Assembly: GCA_003218515.1 (NCBI GenBank)
Contig: QHNT01000132.1
Span: 1-43,131 of the forward strand
Direction: 5' to 3'
DNA: 43,131 nt
Origin: Verrucomicrobiota bacterium
GTDB taxonomy: Bacteria; Verrucomicrobiota; Verrucomicrobiia; Limisphaerales; AV2
Below the pieces are notes generated by a model. It did not search any database. It was given only the letters and a program-made list of their open reading frames with translations, and was not told the DNA's origin. The position numbers and the translations under genes are program-made. Every line of letters starts with the position of its first letter. The stretch's first letter is position 1. Shown one piece after another: positions 1-6,978 of this stretch.

Positions 1-1455
1 CGGCGCGCCGAGGGTCATGACGATCCGTTCGCGGCCCGCTCGCGAAACCAGCACCGTCGGCGAGCCCCGGCCGAACGCGTTATCGGCCTTCAGCACCCGT
101 TCGATGGGATTGTCCAACGGCTCGCGCGTGGTCTCGTCCAAAGGTTGAAACACTTCGCTCAACGGCCGGCCCACCGCGTGGGATACCGTCCAGCCGGTGA
201 GGTTTTCCGCCGCCCGGTTCAACAGCACAATGTTCCCTGCAATGTCCGTCGTGATCACACCATCGCCAATGGAACGGAGCGTGACAGCCAATCGTTCCTT
301 CTCGGCCGCCAGGGCATCTTCGACTTGTTGGCCCTCGTGGATCTTCGTGCGCATTTCGGCGTTGGCTCGCCTGAGCAACTCCTCGGACTGGCGCAGCTCA
401 CCGCTCAACCCTTCCGCTGCCGAGCGCGCCCCCACCTGTGTCCAGGCAATGCCAAACAGCAGCAGGGAAACGGTCATCCCGCCGAACAAGGCGATCCACG
501 GCAAATGCTTTTTGGAGTCCAATTCAAAGGCCGGCAGCGTGGAGAAATAAATCGTCCAACTCCGACCAAATCCTTCCAGCGGCACTGCCTGCGACAGGTG
601 GCGCGAAACGGCCGGATTTCCCGCCGCCAGGATTCCGTCACTGTCAAATACGAGGTTCTCCGGCGCGGGCGCTCCTCCGTCGAAGATTTCGATGTCCACC
701 AGGCCATTCTTCTGCGCTCCGAGGATGGCGTCGCCTAGTTGGCGCGCGACAAACGAAGCGAAGACGAAGCCAATCGTCGCCTCTTTTCGTTCGGCCCCGT
801 TCTCCGGTTTTACTCCGTCGCGATACACCGGCAGATAAACGACAAACCCTGGTTCGGGCTTGGGACCGTCGGCCGTCAGCAGCGTCACTTTGCCGGTGGC
901 AATCGGACGATCCGCCTGTCGCGCCCGTTCCATGGCGTTGCTTCTCGCAGGCTCATTGAAAAGATCCCAGCCCGGCGCCCAGTTGGGGGAATTGGTGACA
1001 GCGCTCAGGTAAATCATGGGGAAATACTCGTCGCGATCCGCATCCGGCTTCAGGCTGTAATCGGGAAAACCCGCGCTGCGCATGGCCGCAACGTGGCGGT
1101 CTTTTTCCTCCCGCCTGACGCGCCGCGCGAACCCGATGTCCACCATGCCGCGGTAATTCCATTTCAAATCGATGCTGCGGGCGTATTTCTCCCATTGTTC
1201 CGGTGTGACCGTTTGGTTCGCATCGAACAGCCCGCGCAGGCCGCGCAGCGCCGAAAGGTAACTCTCCATTCGGTGCGTCAGGGCGTCCCGCGTGGCCTGC
1301 ACCGCCTGCTCAAACCGCGCCTGGTCGCGGGCCATTACGTTGTATTTGACCCGGCGATAAGCGATCAGCGTCGGGATCAGCGAGATCAACAGGACCAGAT
1401 AAGCCGCTCGCATCCTGCGAAAATGTTCCCGCAATTCGGGCAAATTTCCGTTCAT
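1..1455 (-). CDS. CHASE-domain sensor protein with PAS domain, 3' end outside window
   Basis: The frame is open from the ATG at 1455 to the window edge, giving 485 residues without a stop. An N-terminal membrane segment (about residues 15-33) is followed by an extracellular CHASE domain (about 45-280; it contains 'NWAPGWDLFNEPARSNAM' and then 'TGKVTLLT', the usual CHASE layout for sensing small ligands). A second membrane segment lies near residues 305-325. A short coiled coil then leads into a PAS domain ('VTLRSIGDGVITTD', 'NRAAENLTGW', 'GRPLSEVF'). This order is typical of a hybrid or plain sensor histidine kinase, but a diguanylate cyclase output is equally possible because the catalytic part is not in the window. 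The gene diverges from moxR across a 157-bp gap. No clear Shine-Dalgarno was seen, so the start could lie slightly elsewhere. Confidence 0.85.
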   Translation of the reverse strand, partial: MNGNLPELREHFRRMRAAYLVLLISLIPTLIAYRRVKYNVMARDQARFEQAVQATRDALTHRMESYLSALRGLRGLFDANQTVTPEQWEKYARSIDLKWNYRGMVDIGFARRVRREEKDRHVAAMRSAGFPDYSLKPDADRDEYFPMIYLSAVTNSPNWAPGWDLFNEPARSNAMERARQADRPIATGKVTLLTADGPKPEPGFVVYLPVYRDGVKPENGAERKEATIGFVFASFVARQLGDAILGAQKNGLVDIEIFDGGAPAPENLVFDSDGILAAGNPAVSRHLSQAVPLEGFGRSWTIYFSTLPAFELDSKKHLPWIALFGGMTVSLLLFGIAWTQVGARSAAEGLSGELRQSEELLRRANAEMRTKIHEGQQVEDALAAEKERLAVTLRSIGDGVITTDIAGNIVLLNRAAENLTGWTVSHAVGRPLSEVFQPLDETTREPLDNPIERVLKADNAFGRGSPTVLVSRAGRERIVMTLGAP

Positions 1456-1612
1456 AACGGACAAAACAGGAGGTTGAGCATAGGCATCTTCAAAAACCTG
1501 GCAACGCTATTCCACTATCTTCTCAGGCAATCGGATGCAAGGATTGTGCCGTTGACTTTTTCTGAACGCATTTGCTGGTTCAGTTGTCCATCGGGCATTA
1601 TCATCGCGAAAA

Positions 1613-2602
1613 ATGAATACCGGCATCAGCGCTATCAACGCAGAGGTGCAGCAGGCCAGCGCATTCGTGCAGCCGCTGCTCAACGAAATCAACAAAGTCG
1701 TCGTCGGCCAAAAATATCTGGTCGAGCGGCTCATCATCGGGCTCCTGGCCAACGGCCATGTCCTGCTCGAAGGCGTCCCTGGATTGGCCAAGACGCTCTC
1801 CGTCAAATCACTCGCCGCCAGCGTCAACGTCAAATTCGCACGACTGCAATTCACGCCGGACATGCTGCCCGCCGATGTCATCGGCACGCAGATTTACAAT
1901 CCGCAATCCGGCGCGTTCACCACGCGGCGCGGCCCCATCTTCGCCCATCTCGTGCTCGCCGACGAAATCAATCGCGCGCCCGCCAAGGTCCAAAGCGCGC
2001 TGCTCGAAGCGATGCAGGAAAAGCAGGTCACCATCGGCGATCAGACGTTCAAACTTGAAGAACCGTTCCTCGTGCTCGCCACGCAGAATCCGATCGAGCA
2101 GGAAGGGACTTATCCGTTGCCTGAAGCGCAAGTGGACCGTTTCATGTTGAAACTGCGCATCGGCTACCCGAACCGCGAGGAGGAACGTCAAATCCTCGAT
2201 CTGATGGCGCGCACGAGCGGATTGCCCGGCGCGAGTGCGGTCGTGGACGCCAAGACCATCCTCGCCGCGCGCGAAGTGATCAACGACATCTACATGGACG
2301 ACAAAGTGAAGGATTACATCGTGGACCTCGTCTGCGCCACGCGCGACCCGGCGCACTACAACATCGACGTGAAGGATTTCATTCAGCTCGGCGCGTCGCC
2401 GCGCGCGACGATTGCGCTCACGCTCGCCGGCAAAGCCTATGCGTTCCTGCGCGGCCGCGGGTACGTCACGCCGCAGGACGTCAAAAGCATCGGCATGGAC
2501 GTGCTCCGCCACCGCGTCGCCATCACTTACGAAGCCGAGGCCGAGGAGAAAACGAGCGAGACGGTGATCCAGAAGATTTTTGATGAACTGCCGGTGCCAT
2601 GA
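1613..2602 (+). CDS. moxR: MoxR-family AAA+ ATPase
   Basis: This 329-residue protein is a MoxR-type AAA+ chaperone ATPase, the usual first gene of operons carrying DUF58 and VWA (Bat) proteins. Such ATPases are thought to help assemble or insert metal cofactors, or to remodel partner complexes. Visible motifs are Walker A GVPGLAKT (54-61), Walker B LVLADE (113-118), and the sensor-1 Asn in ATQNP (156-160). A C-terminal helical lid domain includes 'GASPRATIALTLAGKAYAFLRGRGYVTPQDV'-type sequence (here named only as a landmark around residues 262-290). Length is normal for the family. The stop overlaps the ATG of the next gene (ATGA at 2599), so translation is probably coupled. The start at 1613 is the only ATG close to the conserved region. 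Confidence 0.95.
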   Translation: MNTGISAINAEVQQASAFVQPLLNEINKVVVGQKYLVERLIIGLLANGHVLLEGVPGLAKTLSVKSLAASVNVKFARLQFTPDMLPADVIGTQIYNPQSGAFTTRRGPIFAHLVLADEINRAPAKVQSALLEAMQEKQVTIGDQTFKLEEPFLVLATQNPIEQEGTYPLPEAQVDRFMLKLRIGYPNREEERQILDLMARTSGLPGASAVVDAKTILAAREVINDIYMDDKVKDYIVDLVCATRDPAHYNIDVKDFIQLGASPRATIALTLAGKAYAFLRGRGYVTPQDVKSIGMDVLRHRVAITYEAEAEEKTSETVIQKIFDELPVP

Positions 2603-3039
2603 GCAACCAACCATTGACTCGTCTGGAAAAAGCAGTGTTGGAAAAGATGCTGATTGGAAACGACCGTATTTTTGGAGTCATCAAACAACAACTCGCTTCT
2701 GCGACAGTCTCGAAGAGAGAGTTAACTGGCACAGGCTTTTGCACTCGGTTCGCTGTTCGAGCTTCGACCAAGAAGCTCCCCAAGAAAAGCAAATTCATGA
2801 TTGCAGACGTTTCTGCAAAAATGCCCGGGCTTAAGAACGGCGCTGACTTCATCTTATGGATCGAGAATGGAGTTATCTTGTCTTTAGAAGGCTTCGCGTA
2901 TGACGAGGCCTGGCCCAAAGAAATAACGAGTTTCGAACTGGTATTTCTGAGCGAAAGACCTCCCGGCAGTGGCAAGCTTTGGCACTCAGACACGCGGGAC
3001 ATGGACTTCGCATTAAGGCGATTGGATTTAGGCACATGA
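2599..3039 (+). CDS. conserved-looking hypothetical protein between moxR and DUF58
   Basis: This 146-residue soluble protein has no recognised catalytic motif, signal peptide or membrane segment. Its start overlaps the moxR stop (ATGA at 2599-2602). Its stop overlaps the first copy of the DUF58 start (ATGA at 3036-3039), so it sits as a perfectly fitted cassette between two translationally coupled genes. The N-terminal part 'LTRLEKAVLEKMLIGNDRIFGVI' suggests a helical start, followed by mixed strands and a hydrophobic 'DFILWIENGVILSLEGFAYD' stretch. Base composition and codon choice are visibly more AT-rich than in moxR or DUF58, which suggests later acquisition. It is not a standard member of moxR/bat operons. 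Function is unknown, and no partner can be deduced beyond position. Confidence 0.8.
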   Translation: MSNQPLTRLEKAVLEKMLIGNDRIFGVIKQQLASATVSKRELTGTGFCTRFAVRASTKKLPKKSKFMIADVSAKMPGLKNGADFILWIENGVILSLEGFAYDEAWPKEITSFELVFLSERPPGSGKLWHSDTRDMDFALRRLDLGT

Positions 3040-3098
3040 TTTCCCGCGAGATTCTCAAAAAAGTCCGCCAGATCGAGATTCGCTCGAACTGCCTCGCG
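3036..3098 (+). pseudogene. 5' fragment of the DUF58 gene, copy A (original start position)
   Basis: About 62 bp from the ATG at 3036 match the first 62 bp of the intact DUF58 gene at 4323. The peptide is MISREILKKVRQIEIRSN against MIPRDILKKIRQIEIRTN. Similarity ends where the toxin gene's 3' end begins. Because the ATG overlaps the stop of the preceding gene, this is probably where DUF58 originally started. From this ATG the frame stays open, antisense through the whole toxin-antitoxin cassette, and stops at 3780-3782. That stop overlaps the ATG of copy B. Confidence 0.8.
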
Positions 3099-3104
3099 AA
3101 AATC

Positions 3105-3401
3105 TCAACGCCGCGTTTTCAGTTCGTCCGGGTTACGGCTTGTGTGAAAGACCGACAAAATCACGATGCGCTTCTTTTCGATGAGAAAGTGAATCACGAA
3201 TGGAAATCGTCGAACAACGGCGCGGCGAACTCCTCCCCTCACTTTGGGAAACCATTCGGGATTGTCCGTTATGCGTTGAAAGTATTCCTCGATGGCAGTG
3301 CGAAATTCCTGCCCCAGGCCTTTGCGCTCGCCATCATACCAGGCAATGGATTCGTCAAACTCCTGTGCGGCAACGCGACGAAGGACAAGGCCGCGTTTCA
3401 T
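3105..3401 (-). CDS. RelE/ParE-family toxin
   Basis: A 98-residue protein of the RelE/ParE plasmid-stabilisation toxin fold. It has an N-terminal helix 'AAQEFDESIAWYDGERKGLGQEF', then 'ITDNPEWFPKVRGGVRRAVVRRFPFVIHFLI' strands and a C-terminal 'ILSVFHTSRNP' typical of the ParE side of the superfamily. It would act as a small ribosome-dependent RNase or a gyrase poison; the sequence alone does not decide which. The ATG (3399-3401) overlaps the antitoxin stop by four bases (ATGA), the usual antitoxin-first arrangement. I chose this ATG over an upstream one at 3443 for that reason and because similarity starts at 'RGLVLRR'. Its stop lies only a few bases from the truncated DUF58 copy A, so the cassette edge is here. 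Confidence 0.88.
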   Translation of the reverse strand: MKRGLVLRRVAAQEFDESIAWYDGERKGLGQEFRTAIEEYFQRITDNPEWFPKVRGGVRRAVVRRFPFVIHFLIEKKRIVILSVFHTSRNPDELKTRR

Positions 3402-3619
3402 TTGCGATATTTCGCGTCGAGCTTCGCTTTGACTTCTTCCCACGAAACAACGTCATCGGGATTGTCGAGGTGGTCCTGGAGGCGACGATCAATCAGTTCA
3501 GCTTCGCCAGATGTGAGTTCCTTTGATTCGACGATGTCCTCCCAGAGATTGCGGCACAGTTCGATTCGTTCCACGAGCGGAAGTGCGCGGGCTTCTCTAA
3601 AAACCATTTCCGAACTCAT
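3398..3619 (-). CDS. addiction-module antitoxin (Unstab_antitox / TIGR02574 type)
   Basis: A 73-residue acidic protein with the features of the putative addiction-module component family: 'LPLVERIELCRNLWEDIVES', then 'ELIDRRLQDHLDNPDDVVSWEEVKAKL'. These antitoxins bind and neutralise RelE/ParE toxins and commonly repress their own promoter. It precedes and overlaps the toxin gene by ATGA, forming a two-gene operon opposite in direction to the surrounding bat operon. Its promoter must lie in 3620-3778, next to the first repeat tail. No obvious operator was identified. Confidence 0.88.
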   Translation of the reverse strand: MSSEMVFREARALPLVERIELCRNLWEDIVESKELTSGEAELIDRRLQDHLDNPDDVVSWEEVKAKLDAKYRK

Positions 3620-3745
3620 GGCGACAATTTACCGCTCGATTTCACTCGCGCAAGCAGCCTTTTTTGCCCGCGCGAATTCGTCATTGGTCATTCTGCCACA
3701 ACTCCTCAGCACGCCATTCCAATCCGACTCGCCGCTTTCATTTCA

Positions 3746-3778
3746 TTCCGCACTCCGCGTTCCGCGTTTCGCATTCGT
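3746..3778 (+). repeat. tail of the DUF58-start repeat, preceding copy B
   Basis: A short run of imperfect TTCCGCR units ending in TTTCGCATTCGT lies directly before the ATG at 3779. The same tail, with one or two changes, precedes the ATG at 4051 and at 4323. It marks the right boundary of each inserted unit. The stretch 3620-3745 before it carries the antitoxin upstream region and no recognisable gene. Confidence 0.7.
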
Positions 3779-4050
3779 ATGATTCCCCGCGAGATTCTCA
3801 AAAAGATCCGCCAGATCGCGATTGGGACGAACCGGCCCGTGAGCGAGACGCTCGTGCATTTCGGCGCTGGGGAGCGCGCCCGCCGCGGGCGCAGCCAACG
3901 ACGCCCTCGTCGTTGGCTTCGCGTCGCGCGCGGGCAAACCGATTCGCTCGCCCCCCGACGAAATGTTCGGCGCGAGGGCGCGCCGAACGGCAGCCGAGGC
4001 GGCTGCGCTCCCCGCGATTCCGCACTCCGCGTTCCGCGTTCCGCATTCGT
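3779..4050 (+). repeat. 272-bp tandem unit, copy B (DUF58 5' end plus palindromic repeat)
   Basis: The unit starts with ATG and about 75 bp matching the DUF58 5' end (MIPREILKKIRQIAIGTNRPVSETL). It continues with about 197 bp of GC-rich sequence containing nested palindromes: CCAACGACG/CGTCGTTGG (3895-3916) and GTTCGGCGCG/CGCGCCGAAC (3965-3988). It ends with the TTCCGCR tail. Read from its ATG it encodes a 91-residue Arg-rich chimeric peptide whose TGA (4052-4054) overlaps the ATG of copy C. The unit is about 95% identical to copy C. The peptide's second part is probably not a functional protein. Confidence 0.9.
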
Positions 4051-4322
4051 ATGATTCCCCGCGAAATCCTCAAAAAAATCCGCCAGATCGAAATTCGCAC
4101 GAACCGGCCCGTGAGCGAGACGCTCGTGCATTTTGGCGCTGGGGAGCGCGCCCGCCTCGGGCGCAGCCAACGACGCCCTCGTCGTTGGCTTCGCGTCGCG
4201 CGCGTGCAAACCGATTCGCTTGCTCCCCGACGAAATGTTCGGCGCGAGGGCGCGCCGAACGGCAGCCGAGGCGGCCGCGCTCCCCGCGATTCCGCGTTCC
4301 GCGTTCCGCGTTCCGCATTCGT
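4051..4322 (+). repeat. 272-bp tandem unit, copy C
   Basis: Same length and order as copy B, with about fifteen substitutions and no indels. The palindrome GTTCGGCGCG/CGCGCCGAAC recurs at 4237-4260, exactly 272 bp downstream. The 91-residue ORF from the ATG at 4051 ends with TGA at 4324-4326, overlapping the real DUF58 ATG at 4323. The period of 272 is not a multiple of three, so each unit is read in a different frame and continuity depends on stop/start overlap. Confidence 0.9.
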
Positions 4323-5279
4323 ATGATTCCCCGCGACATTCTCAAAAAAATCCGCCAGATCGAAATTCGCACGAACCGGCTCGTCAGCGAAACGCTCGCC
4401 GGCCAGTACCATTCCGTCTTCAAGGGCCAGGGAATGAACTTCGACGAGGTGCGCGAGTACCAGCCCGGCGACGACGTGCGTTCGATTGACTGGAACGTCA
4501 CCGCGCGCATGAACCATCCGTTCATCAAGAAATTCGTCGAGGAACGCGAGTTGACCGTGATGCTGGTCGTGGACCTGAGCGGCTCCGGTTTGTTCGGCTC
4601 GGTCGCGCAATCGAAACGCGAACTGGCGGCCGAAATCGCCTCCGTCCTTGCCTTCTCCGCCATCCGCAACAACGACAAGGTCGGCCTTATCCTCTTCTCC
4701 GAAGGCGTGGAAAAATTCATTCCGCCGCGCAAAGGCCGGAAGCACGTGCTGCGCGTCATCCGCGAGATACTGTTTTACGAACCAAAGAAACGCGGCACCG
4801 ACCTGAACAGCGCGCTGGAACTCATGCTGCGCGTGCTTCCGCACCGCTCCATCGTCGTGATTCTGTCGGATTTCCTGGGCCAAACCGCGCCGACGCGTCC
4901 GGAGAGCGACGCCCATTTGCGGCGGAAGGCCGTGTTATCCGAGACGCTGCGCCAGGCTTCGTTCACTGTCCTGCGCCAGGCCAATCGCCGCCACGATGTT
5001 GTCGCGGTGCACATCACTGATCGCTACGAACTGGAACTTCCCGCACTGGGCCGGCTGGTGTTGAAAGACGCCGAGACCGGCGAAGTGGTGGAAGTGAACA
5101 CCGGCGATGAGCGGAAGCGCGCCGCGTTCGCGCAGCGCCAGGCCCGGGCGCAGGCAGAGTTGTTGAAACTGTTTCGCGGCGCGCGAATCGACTCGATCCA
5201 GTTGCGAACAGACCAGCCCTACGCCGGCGCGCTGGGGAGATTTTTTGAAACACGGGAAAAGCGGCGTCGTCATGGATAG
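4323..5279 (+). CDS. DUF58 domain protein of the MoxR/Bat operon
   Basis: A 318-residue soluble protein of the DUF58 family, which carries a degenerate von Willebrand A-like fold. Landmarks are 'NRLVSETLAGQYHSVFKGQGM' at the N-terminus (residues 18-38), the signature 'DEVREYQPGDDVRSIDWN', then 'FVEERELTVMLVVDLSGSG' with a DxSGS metal-site-like motif, and a C-terminal Rossmann-like part. It normally follows moxR directly and is thought to work with the MoxR ATPase. The start at 4323 is chosen because full-length homology begins there ('MIPRDILKKIRQIEIR'). An in-frame upstream extension to 3963 runs through repeat sequence and is not credible. Its 5' end has been reiterated three times upstream, yet the gene itself looks intact. 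Confidence 0.95.
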   Translation: MIPRDILKKIRQIEIRTNRLVSETLAGQYHSVFKGQGMNFDEVREYQPGDDVRSIDWNVTARMNHPFIKKFVEERELTVMLVVDLSGSGLFGSVAQSKRELAAEIASVLAFSAIRNNDKVGLILFSEGVEKFIPPRKGRKHVLRVIREILFYEPKKRGTDLNSALELMLRVLPHRSIVVILSDFLGQTAPTRPESDAHLRRKAVLSETLRQASFTVLRQANRRHDVVAVHITDRYELELPALGRLVLKDAETGEVVEVNTGDERKRAAFAQRQARAQAELLKLFRGARIDSIQLRTDQPYAGALGRFFETREKRRRHG

Positions 5280-5287
5280 TGATGTAA

Positions 5288-5992
5288 ATGACAACCAATT
5301 CCTCCGCGGTCATCATCCCTGCCCCGTCTTCCGCGACCAACACCGCGGGGACGAATGCTTTGAGTGGCGACATCCGCGACATCAAGGCGCCGGTGGAAAT
5401 CCCAAGCGGTTGGTTCTGGTTCTGGTGCGTGGCGGGCGCGCTGGCTGCCGCCGCCCTTTCCTGTTTCGCCTGGCGCTACTGGCAGAACCTTCGCGCCAGG
5501 CCCCACGCGCTGGAAGTCATCATCCCGCCGCACGAACGCGCGCGACGCAAACTGCAGCAGGCGCTCAAACTGATTTACGAGCCGCGACTGTTTTGCATCG
5601 AGGTTTCCGATACGTTACGGGCGTATCTTGAAGAAGCCTTCTCGATGCGAGCGCCGGAACGCACAACCGAGGAATTTCTGGGTGAACTTCAGTCCAGCGC
5701 GCTCCTGTCGCTGACTCAAAAGCGATCGCTGGCAGATTTTCTCGTGCGCTGCGACCTGGTGAAGTTCGCGCGAGACGAACCCACCGTCGAACAGTTGAGG
5801 GAACTCCACGAGAGCGCGCTGCGGTTCGTCGATGAAACCTCCTACTTCCAGCCGCGATCCGAAGCTGTCCCGGCGCCCGCAGAGCCATCGTCAGGCTCAA
5901 AGCCGCCGCCGTTGCCGCCGGAAACCGTTGCGAAAGGCGACGGGTTGGAGCAACAAACGACAAGCGACAACGAGCGACTGACAACTCCATGA
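5288..5992 (+). CDS. DUF4381-like single-pass membrane protein of bat operon
   Basis: A 234-residue protein with a short Ser/Ala/Thr-rich N-terminus, one membrane segment (about residues 42-63, 'WFWFWCVAGALAAAALSCFAW'-like), and a cytoplasmic helical domain beginning 'PPHERARRKLQQALKLI'. The C-terminus is a Pro-rich low-complexity tail. Position between DUF58 and batA and the layout match DUF4381-type proteins found in MoxR/VWA operons. The assignment is by architecture and context rather than by a strong motif. The last codons ('QQTTSDNERLTTP') resemble dispersed intergenic repeat sequence that has been read into the gene. The stop overlaps the batA ATG (ATGA at 5989). Confidence 0.75.
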   Translation: MTTNSSAVIIPAPSSATNTAGTNALSGDIRDIKAPVEIPSGWFWFWCVAGALAAAALSCFAWRYWQNLRARPHALEVIIPPHERARRKLQQALKLIYEPRLFCIEVSDTLRAYLEEAFSMRAPERTTEEFLGELQSSALLSLTQKRSLADFLVRCDLVKFARDEPTVEQLRELHESALRFVDETSYFQPRSEAVPAPAEPSSGSKPPPLPPETVAKGDGLEQQTTSDNERLTTP

Positions 5993-6870
5993 CCTTCGCA
6001 CATCCATGCTTCCTGCTTCTGCTGTTGTTGCTGCCGCTGTTGGCCTGGCTGAAGGGCAAGGTCGGCTTTCAACCCGCCTTTCTGTATTCGTCGGTGCAAC
6101 TGGTGCGCGGCATCACCGGCATCACGCGTTCGCGCGCCGGGGCGATCCTGGCGAAGCTGCGCTGGCTGGCGCTGGCGCTGTTCTTTGTCGCGCTCGCCCG
6201 ACCACAGATCGGCGAAGGCGAAACCAAGGTCACGGCCAGCGGTGTTGACATCGTCGTGGCGATTGACCTCTCAGGCAGCATGAGCTCGGAAGACTTCGAA
6301 TTGCAGGGCCAACGGGTGAACCGGCTCGCGATCGCGAAGGACGTATTGCAGAAGTTCGTCGCCGACAAAGACGGAACGGCGATTGGCTCCGCTCTCACGG
6401 CCGCATTGAACCGCCTGCGCGAGATCCGGTCAAAAAGCAAGATTGTCATCCTAATGACCGACGGCCAAAACAACGCCGGCAAAGTCCCGCCGTTGACCGC
6501 TGCCGAAGCCGCGGAGACGCTCGCCGTTAAGGTTTACACCATCGGCGTCGGCACGCGGGGCATGGCGCCGATGCCCGTCGGGCGAAATCCATTTACCGGC
6601 GAGGTGGTTTACCGGGACGAGCCGGTGGATATCGACGAGGCAACGCTGCAGCAAATCTCCGGGCGCACCGGCGGGAAATATTATCGCGCCGACAAGACCG
6701 AAACGTTGCGGTCGATTTACGATGAAATTGATCGGCTGGAAAAAACCGAGGTCATCGTCAAAAAGTATCAGCGCTACCGGGAAATGTTTCCATTCGTGGC
6801 GTTGCCGGGACTTGTGCTCCTGCTGCTGGAAATTATCTTGCATCATACCGTGTGGAGAAAATTGCCGTGA
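5989..6870 (+). CDS. batA: BatA-like VWA membrane protein with internal deletion
   Basis: A 293-residue aerotolerance-type protein with an N-terminal membrane helix (5-20), a second helix (about 54-70), a periplasmic von Willebrand A domain and a C-terminal membrane helix (about 270-287). The metal-ion site is visible: DLSGS (93-97), the Thr of DGTAIG (128-133) and MTDGQNN (156-162). In relatives about 35-40 residues containing the 'RIGLVVFAG...PLT' strand/helix separate 'FVA' from 'DGTAIG'. Here 'FVADK' joins 'DGTAIG' directly, so one central strand of the fold is missing while the frame is kept. The protein is correspondingly short. Bat proteins are linked to stress and oxygen tolerance and envelope integrity, but the exact role is unresolved. 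Translation is coupled to the upstream gene. Confidence 0.9.
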   Translation: MTFAHPCFLLLLLLLPLLAWLKGKVGFQPAFLYSSVQLVRGITGITRSRAGAILAKLRWLALALFFVALARPQIGEGETKVTASGVDIVVAIDLSGSMSSEDFELQGQRVNRLAIAKDVLQKFVADKDGTAIGSALTAALNRLREIRSKSKIVILMTDGQNNAGKVPPLTAAEAAETLAVKVYTIGVGTRGMAPMPVGRNPFTGEVVYRDEPVDIDEATLQQISGRTGGKYYRADKTETLRSIYDEIDRLEKTEVIVKKYQRYREMFPFVALPGLVLLLLEIILHHTVWRKLP

Positions 6871-6978
6871 GAACCGTCTGTCAATTGTCAGTGGTCACTG
6901 GTTCGTTGTGCGCGGCCTACGACCTGGCCTCGAAAGTTCAACGGACAACTGGCCACGGACAACGGACAACTGACTAAA
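6871..6978 (+). repeat. short intergenic repeat between batA and batBC
   Basis: This gap is made almost wholly of GTCAGTGGTC/GGCCACGGACAACGGACAACTGAC-like words that form an imperfect inverted repeat (about 6880-6903 against 6946-6974). Similar words occur near the end of the gene at 5288-5992. It separates genes that are normally directly coupled. No gene seen. Confidence 0.5.

Noticed and set aside
1552-1585. Sigma-70 promoter before moxR starting TTGACT
   Set aside because: No acceptable -10 element at 16-18 bp spacing.
3798-4916. 372-codon reverse-strand frame across the repeats and DUF58
   Set aside because: It is antisense to the well-supported DUF58 gene and runs through repeat units; GC-rich codon bias leaves such frames open.
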